From Cytidiella melzeri (Eukaryota; Basidiomycota; Agaricomycetes; Polyporales; Irpicaceae), in assembly GCA_022592445.1 (NCBI GenBank), contig JABYQR010000465.1:1-30959 (forward strand): a stretch of DNA of 30,959 nucleotides. Reading direction: 5' to 3'. Shown one piece after another: positions 19,588 through 28,375 of the stretch. Within the stretch, counting starts at the first letter, position 1, and every line of letters starts with the position of its first letter. A program made the translations under genes and the position numbers. Below the pieces are notes generated by a model that ran no database searches, was not told the origin of the DNA, and saw nothing but the letters and a program-made list of their open reading frames with translations.

Positions 19588-21173
19588 AAGCCAGTAGCAG
19601 TCGAAGAGCCAGCAGCGGCAGACTCTTTCTTCGCACGAGAAGCGACGCTGGCACTCTTGCGAGTAATACCCTTTGCCTTCATGGCGGCTTTGGACTTCTC
19701 AGTCCAGGGCTTAGGGCAAACCGGCGTGGTGTGTCCAAGTTCACCGCAGTTGTAACAGTTCACTTTGGGAACACGAGTGTCCTTCTCCTTTGTGTAAGGA
19801 GCAGCAGCGGCGCGCGCAATGGTAGTTGTCTTCGCAGATCGCTCGACGTGCTTGCCCTTAGCGTGAGATGCTGAGGGGGCGTGCGTAGTGTGCTTGTCAC
19901 GAGGGACAAGCGAAGTGGAACCTTTAGACTCGGAAGTCTTAAGGGGGTGGGTGAGACGCCAGTTGTTAAAGTCACGGCGGAGCTCGGCGATGAGAGCGTT
20001 TGGTTTATAGTCGAATTTCTGTCCAACTGGAGTAGAAGCACGAACACCAGCTTCGTAGTTAGCGCGAGTGGTGTTGTAAGGAGGGGGTATGATGCCGACG
20101 ATGGCAGAGTAGAAGATATACGAGGGAATGTCAATCCCCTTCGCAGTTTGCCACGAGGTTGAGCGCATCGTCGAGGAGTTTGTCCATCTCGTGAACAGGA
20201 CGACGAAGATGGAACAGCTGGAAGATTTCATTTGCATCCGAGACAGTAGTCTTCGGATCAAAGCGTTCGCGCAACTTCTCCATGAGAGTGTGCGGTTGCG
20301 ACTCATTGAGGTAGTTTGCCATGACGGAGTCGCCAATGTGGCCAGTCATGACGTTGAAAACAGCTCCAGTAACCTCTCTCGGTACTGTCGAGCCACCTCT
20401 GAGCGCGTAGAAGTTGAGGATAGTGTTGAGAGCAGTCTCGACGCGGAACTTCCACATCGGCCAGCTCTCAGGGCCAGTAAGCTTCCCAACGTCGGAGAAA
20501 GCTTTGCTGATGTCGCTCATGGACATAGAGAAGTCCCTGTCCTGAGCAGGAGGGAAAGAAGTAACTCGGACACAGAGCGTGCCGAGCGCGAGGAAGTATT
20601 CCCAGCATGAGATGGCTCAGGAGAGCCAGAAGGAGAGGAAGAGCCTGGAGGAGACGGAGTGCGGCGAGGTGCCTTCTTGCCTCGCTGCCTGCGACGTCTC
20701 TCGTCGTCGTCCATGGGATCGTCGCTGTCATCACCCTGAGCAGTGGGATGACGAGATTGACGACGTTGATAGTCATCACGAAGGGTGTCGAAAGGGGTGC
20801 GACGTCGATCAGCTGGGGGTGCAGAGACCCGGCGTGCAGGAGGAGTAGATGATTCCTCCTGTTGAGCAGCAGGAGGGGGGACAGAGGCCGTTGTTTCCTC
20901 ATCAGGAGTAGTCTGAACTACTGGAGCAGAGGAGGAGGATGCAACAGGCTTGACTTCAGTTGTCCTGGTCGCCATGGATGATGAAGTAGGCGTAGTGAGG
21001 GGGGAAGAGATAGGAGGTTCAGGAGGAGGGGTAGGAGTGAACTCTGGAGTCTTCCTACTGCGAGTAGTCTTCTTAGAACGAGGTTGAGGTGCAGTACCTC
21101 TGAGGAAGTTTGTTTGGTGACGCTCTCTGGTGGAACGACGAAGTTGAGGTTGATCAGTGTGATCAGAGCTCAT
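19434..21173 (-). pseudogene. gag: Copia-1 gag, frameshifted
   Basis: Gag begins at ATG 21173-21171 (MSSDHTDQPQLRRSTR), after a leader of about 65 nt from the primer site. A long Pro/Ser/Thr and Arg-rich disordered part contains RRTPFDTLRDDYQRR. The folded Gag core follows (SDISKAFSDVGKLTG, WPMWKFRVETAL, VMANYLNESQPH, HEMDKLLDDALN), then a basic linker and one zinc knuckle CYNCGELGHTTPVC (about 19758-19717). The frame changes near 20575 (one base lost) and near 20150, so three segments must be read separately. Gag forms the particle that packages element RNA. The second Copia copy has homologous blocks in the same order, which supports the reading. Confidence 0.85.
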
Positions 21174-21238
21174 AAACTGGGAGATAGGAGAGGAGATAGG
21201 AGAGAAGAAGTAGAGTTGATTGAGGAATGAGCTTAATC

Positions 21239-21251
21239 GGGGCTCATAACC
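21239..21251 (-). promoter_or_regulatory. Copia-1 primer binding site, initiator tRNA-Met anticodon arm
   Basis: Directly after the 5' LTR the minus strand reads GGTTATGAGCCCC. Its complement, GGGCTCATAACC, is the anticodon stem-loop sequence of fungal initiator tRNA-Met rather than a tRNA 3' end. Drosophila copia and yeast Ty5 are known to prime from such an internal half-tRNA fragment. Use of it here is inferred from the match and position. Confidence 0.75.
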
Positions 21252-21427
21252 TATTAGAAAGGTATGAGCAGTAGTGCACAACACTGAGCCTTAGGTGAAG
21301 GTGGTGGTCAGACGAAGAGATGGGGATCAAAAGTGGTAGTCATGCATTGATCAAAGTAAGTGTTATATACGGTAACTAAGCGCGCGATCAGTGCGGAGTC
21401 TCAATGGAGTCTCAGTATATTCGAACA
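21252..21427 (-). repeat. Copia-1 5' LTR (176 bp)
   Basis: Holds the promoter: TATATAAC in element orientation (plus-strand 21362-21369). It is bounded by the primer site inside and the CTTGA duplication outside. Confidence 0.95.
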
Positions 21428-21432
21428 CTTGA
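21428..21432. repeat. Copia-1 TSD, right copy (CTTGA)
   Basis: Direct repeat of 16081-16085. Confidence 0.92.
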
Positions 21433-22763
21433 ACTTCTTGAAGGAGGTCCTTATTGATATCACGGAATTTGACAGCTGGTTGAAACCTTGGAGTGCGAAG
21501 AACTGATCCAGTGTCATTCTGTACAATAATATATAGGCCAATTCATGATAACTCTGCTTACCTTGCGTGTGTAGTACTGACTTACTTGCATCATATCAAC
21601 CAATGTCTGTGCATGTTAATTTCCCCGAAGGGGAGAATTCAGCCATGTGAATTTGGATCCAGTTGGCTCATCAGGCATTGAGTTCACCAGAACTGAAATG
21701 ATCTTGATGCTGACCATCTTTGCTATGATTAGTATGATGAAAGTCAATGTTGCTCAAGAAAAGTAAAGACAGTCGAATGTATTCAACACGTCTAGAGGCA
21801 GGGATGTGATGCGCAGTCGTAATCCCACTTGCCGTCGTAAGAACCTAAGACACACGAGCAAAGCAAAGTTAATCCAGGTGCAAAAGAGAAAGAGCATGAT
21901 TAGCATAATGACTGTACCTAAGACACATGAGTGAAGCGAGTTAACTACAGGTACAGGCTGTGAGCATATTGCATATGTGAGGGACAACAGAGAATACTCA
22001 CTCCAGGTGTGAAAGAGAAAGAGCACGATGGAGTGTCAGGAGCGAGGGTGAAGGTATATAAGACAGAGCCCTCAGGCGACCCGAAAAGGAAAATATGTGA
22101 TACAGATGTGTCCGCGTGATGAAAGAACAATAAAGCAACCATATACGGAAGGCAAAAGAGAGTCCGGTAACTACGAGTCCGTGAGCCAGAGCTGAAAAGC
22201 CCTTAAAAAGATGCAAGTACATGAGCATCACGGTGATGTTGTGTGTAAATATTACTGTCTATCTGCTTCTGGTCAGTGCTGACATTATTTCAGTGATTGA
22301 AGTGTTTGTAACTAGCAGGGAGATCAATCTGTCCATTATGGTTTGTTTCTGCCACAGGCTTCTAAATCATTGATATTGTTCACACCAGCTTCTGCAGCCA
22401 CCTGAATGCCAGCACCCAGTCCTCTTCAGACACAAAAGCTCCAGTAGGCAAAAGTAAATCTTAAGCTAGTAAGTGACTCTTGACTACATGTCATGAAGGG
22501 AGGTTATTGGTATCCAATGGTAATCATCAAATACACCCAGTTGAAATATTCAATGGTATTTGCTAAGCACTACTTCTGGGGTGATAAAGTCCACCCAGCC
22601 CTTGCACTGAGGGCTTGTTGTTGATTCCACAGACCTTTCAGAAGCTGTAGCATTTCCAACATTTTCCAACATTTATATACATGACATTTTTGCCGGTCTG
22701 TGCCCTCGGTGTTAGAAACATGTTAGAAACATGTTTCTAACACCATTTGTTAATATTGACTTA
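21433..22763. other. Right internal part of the DNA transposon
   Basis: Beyond the acidic ORF exon (21518-21428) I see no gene. A local duplication of CTAAGACACAYGAG with AAAGAGAAAGAGCA lies at about 21845-21900, 21919-21950 and 22004-22026. A TATA-like GGTATATAAG lies near 22051. GTTAGAAACATG subterminal motifs lie at about 22711-22741. Confidence 0.6.
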
Positions 22764-22777
22764 CCGACGGAACCCTA
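22764..22777 (-). repeat. Right TIR of the DNA transposon
   Basis: CCGACGGAACCCTA on the plus strand, followed immediately by the target duplication TGCCACAC. Confidence 0.9.
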
Positions 22778-23410
22778 TGCCACACTGTGCAGTAGCAACA
22801 CCATAGAGATGCCAAATAGCTCAGATTGCAATTTGTTGCACTTGGCTGTGCTTCTGCTGTGTGTAAATTTTCTCAAACAATCACTCTGATGGCAATTTGT
22901 TGCACTTGGCTGTGCTTTGGCTGTGTGTAAAATTTCTCAAGCAAAAGTGCATGCTACATCATGAGCTTGAGGCTCTACTGCACTGCAAAGTAGCAGCATC
23001 ATAGAGATGGCAGGTAGCTCAGATCACAATTTGTTGCACTTGCGTAAAATTTTCTCAAACAATCACAACCAAAGGATCTTGAGCTTGAGGCTCTGCCGCA
23101 CTGCATAGTAGCAACACCATAGCTCAGATTGGAATTTGTTGCAGTTGGCTGTGCTTCAGCTGTGTGTAAATTTTCTCAAACAGATCTGCATGCTACATCA
23201 TGAGCTTGAGGCTCTGCTGCACTGCACAGTAGCAGCACCATAGTGATGCCAGGTAGCTCAGATCAAAATTTGTTGCTATTGTCTAAATTTCTCAAACAAT
23301 CACAACCAAAGGATCTTGAGCTTGAGGCTCTGCCACACTGCATAGTAGCAACACCATAGCTCAGATTGTGATTTGTTGCCCTTGGCTGTGCTTAGGCTGT
23401 GTGGGAACAT
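22778..23410. repeat. Tandem array, about 118-bp unit in dimers
   Basis: GAGCTTGAGGCTCT recurs at 22963, 23081, 23202 and 23318 (spacings 118, 121 and 116). Alternate units are most alike (CATGCTACATCATGAG versus CAACCAAAGGATCTTGAG starts), so the higher-order period is about 237-239 bp. The array begins left of the DNA transposon (15551-15576), which was inserted into it. It has no coding potential. Confidence 0.85.
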
Positions 23411-24489
23411 TTCATGGTTTCTGTTACCTACTTGCCTATAGTACTTACTTTCAAAAGTGCTTGCAAACCTTCCCGTTACCAGCAACCTTTTACTGGCAAC
23501 AGCTTTTGTTTTTGATTTGCCAGGAACTTACTCTCATCAATGATTTTGGTAATGGTAATAATTTTTGTGACCAACTTGCCCACAATATTAATATTCTGTT
23601 TCTGAAAAAATTTGATGTTGTTGCAGCTTTAATTACTAACATGTAGAGATTACTTGATTTTCAATCCTTACTTCCTTAAGGAAATTTTTACTGTCAACAA
23701 TTTTCATGCCTAATTCACCCAAAATAATGACTTCTGTAAGTTTGTTATTGGTAACAACCCTTGTTATTAACTTGTCTGGAATTAATAAGTAATTACAATT
23801 CTGAATGAAGAAGAGTTGTCCTAGTGTGCTCCAGCACATTGATGCCTTCTCAGATGTGACCTTTTACAATTCCTGAAGAATGAAGAAGAATTGTTCCAGT
23901 GTGCTCCAGCACATTGATGTCTTTTCAGATGTGACCTTTTTGTCCCCCAAAGTGTGGGAATTTGATGGCAGAATACAGAAAGTAACAGTGTCAATAACAA
24001 AACAATGAATACAGCTGATGGCATCACACTGGCCTTGTTATCAGCCCTTTATAACTTTGTATCAGATCACTTTTGCAATCAAAATGCACCTTTTGATTTT
24101 TACTGAAAATGGGGACAAATCTGTACATATAATACACCATTGGATAGCCCTATCTTGTGACAACATCCTGGTACAAACATCCTATCAATTGAAGTGGAAT
24201 TGAGCAAGTTATGGCCAGTCTACTGAAAAAAGTCATCCAGACTCAGATTCAAACTCCACACCTGCTGGCAAATGATGTCAAATCCTGGTCAGGTGCATGT
24301 GCAGCAATCTACAGACATTGCTTGCTCTCTGAACAAGAAATACAATCAGAAGACATGCCACACATAGTATTGGCTCTGAGCAAGAGTTACCAGTACTTTG
24401 GAAGCTAACTACAAAGTGTCAATCCCTACATTCTTGGACAATGTAAATTTGTGGCTGCATTAGTAGTGAGTACTGTATCTGATTGTTTC
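23411..24489. other. AT-rich spacer with one short duplication
   Basis: No gene is recognised. A 74-bp offset duplication of GTGTGCTCCAGCACATTGAT followed by TCAGATGTGACCTTTT lies at about 23825-23870 and 23899-23940. The ORF at 24211-24408 shows no family features. Confidence 0.5.
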
Positions 24490-25360
24490 ACAAAGTTTCA
24501 CAACTGTGAGTTGCTCTTGCTCTCTAAGCAGGAATTACAATCAGAACACAGCCTGTGGCAGTTCCAATGGGGGTGAGGCAGTTCAGACATCAATAGTACA
24601 TGGTTACATCAGCAGCAAGCACTGCGTCAAATTGTTGCACAAAGTTTCACAACCATGAGTTGCTCTCTAAGGAGGAATTAAAATCAGAACATGACCCGTG
24701 GCAGTTCAAATGCGGCTGAAGCAGTTCAGACATCAACAGGATCATGGATGTGGTTGCATCAGCATAAAGTACTGCCTTTGATTCTTTCATACAGTTTCAC
24801 AACCACCAGTTGCTCTATAAGCAGGAGTTACAATCAGAACACAGTCTGTGGCAGCTCTGATGGGGGTGAGGTAGCACATATATCAGCTGGATGTGGTTTC
24901 ATCAGCAGCCAGCACTGCATCCAATCGGTCTTCACAACCACTGAGTTCCAAGCAGAAGTTACAGCTGTGGCAGGTTTAATGGGTGTGAAGCAGTTCAGAC
25001 ATCAACAGTGCATGGTTGCATTGGCAGCAAGCACTGCATTCAATTGGTCCACAAGGTTTCACAATCACTACTCTCTAAGCAGAAGTTACAATCAGAACAC
25101 AATCTGTGGCAGTTCCAATAGGCATGATGCAGCTCAGACATCAACAGGACATGGTTGCATCAGCCACAACTACTGCATCAGATGGTTGCACAAGGTTTCA
25201 CAACCATAAGTTGCTCTCTAAAGAGGAATTAAAATCAGAACATAGCCTGTGGCAGTTCTAATGGGGCTGAAGCAGTTCAGACATCAACAAGATGTGGTTT
25301 CATCAGCATAAAGCACTGCCTTTGATTCTTCCATACAGTTTCACAACCACCAGTTGCTCT
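24490..25360. repeat. Second tandem array, units of about 127-150 bp
   Basis: About six units share TTTCACAACC, TTGCTCTCTAAGCAGGA, TACAATCAGAACA and CTGTGGCAGTTC. The GGARTTA anchors lie near 24531, 24674, 24824, 24954, 25081 and 25225. The units starting near 24674 and 25225 are closest. The array is cut at 25360 by Copia-2, whose duplication GCTCT (25356-25360) is taken from it. Confidence 0.85.
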
Positions 25361-25531
25361 TGTTAGAAGGCTATGAAAGTAGAGGGGAACGTTGAGAGAG
25401 CAAGACTGGAAGGGATCACACAGTGGGAGTTGGGGATCAAAAGTGCATGGAGTTGCATTGATCGGAGTAAGTCTTATATACGGTAACTACGGCGCTCGTA
25501 CGTTAAGCGTCTAATTTAATATAGTCGAACA
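25361..25531 (-). repeat. Copia-2 3' LTR (171 bp)
   Basis: TGTTAG..GAACA on plus, so TG..CA at the ends. It shares GATCAAAAGTG, GTTATA-like TATATACGGTAACTA and the TCGAACA end with the Copia-1 LTR. The left target duplication candidate is GCTCT (25356-25360). Confidence 0.8.
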
Positions 25532-25549
25532 CTCCCCTTCAAGCACGAA

Positions 25550-26018
25550 TATGAATTAGTTCATTGAAGTACTTGAGTTTTTCGAGAGGTAGTGCCTTAG
25601 TAAGTGTATCAGCACATTGATTGTTAGAAGATATGTGATGAATAGTTATATACTTCTTGAGTACACAATTGCTGATGAAATTCTTACGAATCTCGAAGTG
25701 TTTAGTTCGTTGCGAATGTTGCTCGTCAGGTGAGCTAACAATGGCAATAGTTGATGCACTGTCAGTTTACATTTTGACAGGATCCATAGTAGAGTTAAGT
25801 AGTTCGTCAATGAGTGCTTTTAGATATATAGCTTCAGTTGACGCATGCGCTAAGGCATATAATTCAGCTTCGGTGACCGATAGTGTTACTAGTGAACCGC
25901 GCTTACTTGACCAAGAGATCAGTGAGTCATTGTATGTAAAGGTGTAGCCCATTATTGGTTTATTGCCGTATGTAGTCATACCGTCAGAATCAGCGTATCT
26001 GACAAGTGAAGTATTAGT
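25550..26018 (-). pseudogene. pol: Copia-2 RNase H, 3' part, with nonsense codon
   Basis: Reads NTSLVRYADSDGMTTYG, LSVTEAELYALA, LIDELLNSTMDPVKM and then TAA (25769-25767), where Copia-1 has TAC (Tyr) before TDSAS. The remaining sequence to about 25550 still reads as the RNase H tail (TDSAS, RTKHFEIRKNF, ADTLTKALPLEK). The stop removes a catalytic segment. Confidence 0.9.
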
Positions 26019-26023
26019 AGTAG
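26019..26023. repeat. Solo-LTR TSD, left copy (AGTAG)
   Basis: Matches 26818-26822. Frame restoration across the site confirms it. Confidence 0.9.
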
Positions 26024-26289
26024 TGACATGGATAGTCCAACAGAGACCGGATTTTTCCAACAATGTCACAAGTTTACAGCCTTAAGCACCTATCTAGAGC
26101 GCTTATTTTCCGGCTAGAAGTGTTACCGGACCTAACCCTAACCCGGGTCACGTGACATCCTGCCTTATTTATCAATAGTCCAGACCCAAACCCTAGACTC
26201 AATCTGGAGCGGTTCCAGATCAACCTAGGCTACTGTTCTATTGTTTAACTTCCATTGATAGGGATTCCCCAGGGATTCCCCCAGTCCTT

Positions 26290-26435
26290 ATTGTCCTATT
26301 GTCTTCCGTCTATTGTCTTTTGTCTATTGTTAGGGATTCCCCCAGTTCCTATTGTTCTATTGTTCCTGATTCTATTGTTCTATTGTTCCTGATTCTATTG
26401 TTCTATTGTCTGTTGTTCTAGTCCTATTGTTCTAT
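26290..26435 (+). repeat. TTCTATTG short tandem repeats in the LTR U3
   Basis: Many imperfect copies of (C/T)TATTGTTC, partly arranged as CCTGATTCTATTGTTCTATTG direct repeats. Confidence 0.8.
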
Positions 26436-26550
26436 GTACCCTGGTCCTTGACAGTTACTCAGGTCCCTGACAGTTACCCTGGTCTCTTATTGTTCTATTG
26501 TTACTCCAGTCCCTAGTGTGGGAACTGGTGCACAGACCACCCAGACACAG

Positions 26551-26559
26551 TATATATAG
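26551..26559 (+). promoter_or_regulatory. TATA box of the solo LTR
   Basis: TATATATAG in plus orientation, followed about 35-60 bp later by a pyrimidine-rich start region. It could still drive transcription antisense to Copia-2. Confidence 0.6.
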
Positions 26560-26598
26560 TACCCCTTACCCTCCCTGGTTCTGCATCTTGACCTCTTC

Positions 26599-26676
26599 GT
26601 CATTTGCACTGCCAGGTGAGTTACTCAATGTAACCTAGTATAAGCTTGATATTAACTTTGTCATTTGCACTGCCAG
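26599..26676 (+). repeat. 17-bp duplication bracketing an intron-like segment
   Basis: GTCATTTGCACTGCCAG occurs exactly at 26599-26615 and 26660-26676. The first copy is followed by GTGAGT. The 61 bp from there to the end of the second copy has a TATTAAC branch-like motif and ends in CAG. Confidence 0.7.
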
Positions 26677-26817
26677 TATCCGGCCTCTGAGCCTGCTTGC
26701 CTGCTTATCATCGACTTTGACCTTGTTGTCGTTGTTGGAGATCCATTTCCACTTCCACTCCTCCTCTTCTCCACCCTTGTTTAGGGTTATCAGTATCACA
26801 GCAGTCGCTCCGCGACA

Positions 26818-26822
26818 AGTAG
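26818..26822. repeat. Solo-LTR TSD, right copy (AGTAG)
   Basis: Direct repeat of 26019-26023. Confidence 0.9.
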
Positions 26823-28375
26823 TTGCTTGATTTCCTAGGACAAGCCAGTAATCGCACGTTCCCTTCAAGTATAGGTAACACTGTTTAGCTGCAGCGAAGT
26901 GTTCCTTAGAAGAGTCAGCTAAGTATCGTGCAAGTTGACCAGTGCAGTATGCAACGTCTGGTCGAGTACAGTCAGCAACGTATCGTAAACCACTGACTAA
27001 AGACATGTATTGTTTAATAGTGTCAGCGTCCTGACAAGGTTCTTTCGAGTCACGGGGGGCTAAGTTGTGCTCGTGTATCATAGGCGTACGGTGTGTATGA
27101 TTGTGGTCAAAGTTGTTTCGTTTAAGTATAGTTTGGATATAATTGCGTTGACGAAGCTTGATAACACCAGAGGCTTTGTCGTAATCGATCTCCATGCCAA
27201 GCATCCAGTGGATAGTGCCACCGTTTGTTACCTCGACATGTTGTCTAAGTGCTATCTCAAATTGTTCAGCGACGACAGAAGTAATAGTACAGAGAGTAAT
27301 ATCATCGACATGAACAGCGAGTATAAGTATTAGTTTGTCTCCCCTGTAAAGGTAGAAGACAGCGTTATCATAGTCTGAACACTTGAGTCCAAGTTGGAAT
27401 AGTATATCACATAGTACCTTGTACCAGCGACGTCCGGCTTGTTTAAGGCCATAGATAGTTTTGTGTAGTTTAAGTACCCAGCCCTTAGGCAAGTTGGGTA
27501 GTAAGTCGCCAGGCGGCGGACAAAGATAAAGATCTTCATCATCGTTAATTTTACCGTATAAGTAAGCAGACTTAACATCGAGTTGGTTAATCTCGAAGTG
27601 TAGTGAAGCCGCAAGTGTAAGTATGAGTCGCATAGAACTCATGCGCGCGACTGGAGCGAACAAGTTGTTTGCATAGTAATCAATACCATCGCGCTGAGAG
27701 TATCCTTGCGCAACAAGTCTTGACTTGAGTTTAGTAACTTTGCCATGTTCGTACTTGGTCTTGTAGACAAAGCAAGAACCAGTAATGTTGGCATTTGGCG
27801 GCGGGATACAGTATTCCCAAGTGCCGAGTTGTTCTAGTGTATCAACCTCAAGTTTCATAGACTTAAACCAATCGTCTTTGAGAGGGTGATTAAGTACATC
27901 TTTGAAAGTGACAGGGTTACCGACGTCCTCAGCATAGTAAGCGTTAAACTCAGTTAAGTAGAAAGCAATGTTAGTGTCTACTTTGTCGTAGTTTAGACCA
28001 CAAGCTTTACGCGATAGTTGAGGAGTTCTGTTGGAACGCCTTGGACCAGTAGGGTCAGGCTTGTCAATTTCCATTGGTTCTATGTGAGGGCTGTCCTCAA
28101 GTTCAAGTTGTTTTTCAATAGTAAGCTTCTCGACATTTGGTTCTTTCTCCCCTTCAATTCGTATCGTAGAGTCAACGAATTGCAAGTTACGTTCAACTCC
28201 GACACGTTGTCCAAAGTAAACGTAGTGACCTTTAGAGTGTTCAGCAAAGCCTATCCAGACTCCCCTTTTACCCTTAGATGCTAGTTTATTTGTGCGATAT
28301 TCGTTGTATACGATGCACGGCTGACCAAAGACTTGAAGTCCATCAAGGTTAGCGTCTGTGCCATATCGCTTAAGT
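26823..28375 (-). pseudogene. pol: Copia-2 reverse transcriptase and RNase H, 5' part
   Basis: Downstream of the frameshift near 28372 the frame runs through VGVERNLQFVDSTIRIEGEK and an acidic linker. Reverse transcriptase blocks YKTKYEHGKVTKLKSRLVAQ, QLDVKSAYLYG, YGLKQAGRRWYK and VHVDDI follow, then the thumb-connection and TRPDVAYCTGQLARYL. It is cut at the solo LTR just after WLVLGNQATT. The apparent extra residues to 26635 are LTR sequence. Compared with Copia-1 the blocks are colinear, with scattered substitutions (for example LYLCPPPGD versus LYLRPPPGD). Confidence 0.93.

Larger units (their letters stand above)
16086..21427 (-). mobile_element. Copia-1: complete Ty1/Copia LTR retrotransposon
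   Basis: The element is 5342 bp, transcribed on the minus strand, with two 176-bp LTRs that differ at one position (C16151 versus G21317). It is flanked by CTTGA at 16081-16085 and 21428-21432. The order Gag, protease, integrase, reverse transcriptase, RNase H defines Copia. A tRNA primer site follows the 5' LTR and a polypurine tract precedes the 3' LTR. The LTRs run TGTTCG..CTAATA, so the usual terminal CA is TA. The near-identical LTRs suggest recent integration, yet the coding region has several one-base frameshifts, so this copy is probably not autonomous. Confidence 0.96.
15779..21518 (-). pseudogene. Acidic ORF of the DNA transposon, split by Copia-1
   Basis: Minus strand: exon sequence runs from 21518 to 21428 and continues, after removal of Copia-1 and one CTTGA, from 16080 to TGA at 15781-15779. 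The join reads LLQEVQGEDLHSLANTDD in one frame, so the Copia insertion cut this ORF. The downstream half has a D/E-rich run encoded by a (TCA)n-type microsatellite (16008-16051 on plus), an Asn/Gly/Asp stretch, then a more ordinary segment ending DDSEFVNF. Upstream, a 43-nt GT..AG intron (21561-21519) may join QYYTRK to NDTGSVLR. I do not recognise the protein. It could be an accessory or degenerate transposase fragment, or a captured host exon. Confidence 0.55.
15577..22777. mobile_element. TIR DNA transposon with 8-bp TSD, interrupted by Copia-1
   Basis: Perfect 14-bp terminal inverted repeats TAGGGTTCCGTCGG lie at 15577-15590 and, inverted, at 22764-22777. They are flanked by TGCCACAC at 15569-15576 and 22778-22785. 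The empty site is independently confirmed by paralogous array units that read GCCACACTG without an insertion (for example near 23331). Subtracting the nested Copia (5342 bp) and its duplication leaves an element of 1854 bp. GTTAGAAACA motifs are repeated in the subterminal regions on both sides. An 8-bp duplication and TAGGG ends fit hAT-type elements; KDZ elements also make 8-bp duplications. No transposase was recognised, so the superfamily is open and the element is probably non-autonomous. Confidence 0.88.
26024..26817 (+). mobile_element. Solo LTR (794 bp) inserted in Copia-2 RNase H
   Basis: Starts TGACATGG, ends CGCGACA (TG..CA) and is flanked by AGTAG at 26019-26023 and 26818-26822. 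Excision with one AGTAG restores the Copia-2 frame GNQATTNTSLVRYADSD, matching Copia-1. Inside are ATTGTTCTATTG tandem repeats, a TATA box at 26551, a pyrimidine-rich leader and a GTGAGT site at 26616. No internal region remains, as expected after LTR-LTR recombination. A Gypsy origin is likely from length and layout but not proven; a full-length relative is not in the window. Confidence 0.9.

Noticed and set aside
19395..19600. Programmed -1 frameshift between Copia gag and pol.
   Set aside because: The shift points in Copia-1 and Copia-2 do not align and no shared slippery heptamer was found; single-base indels explain them.
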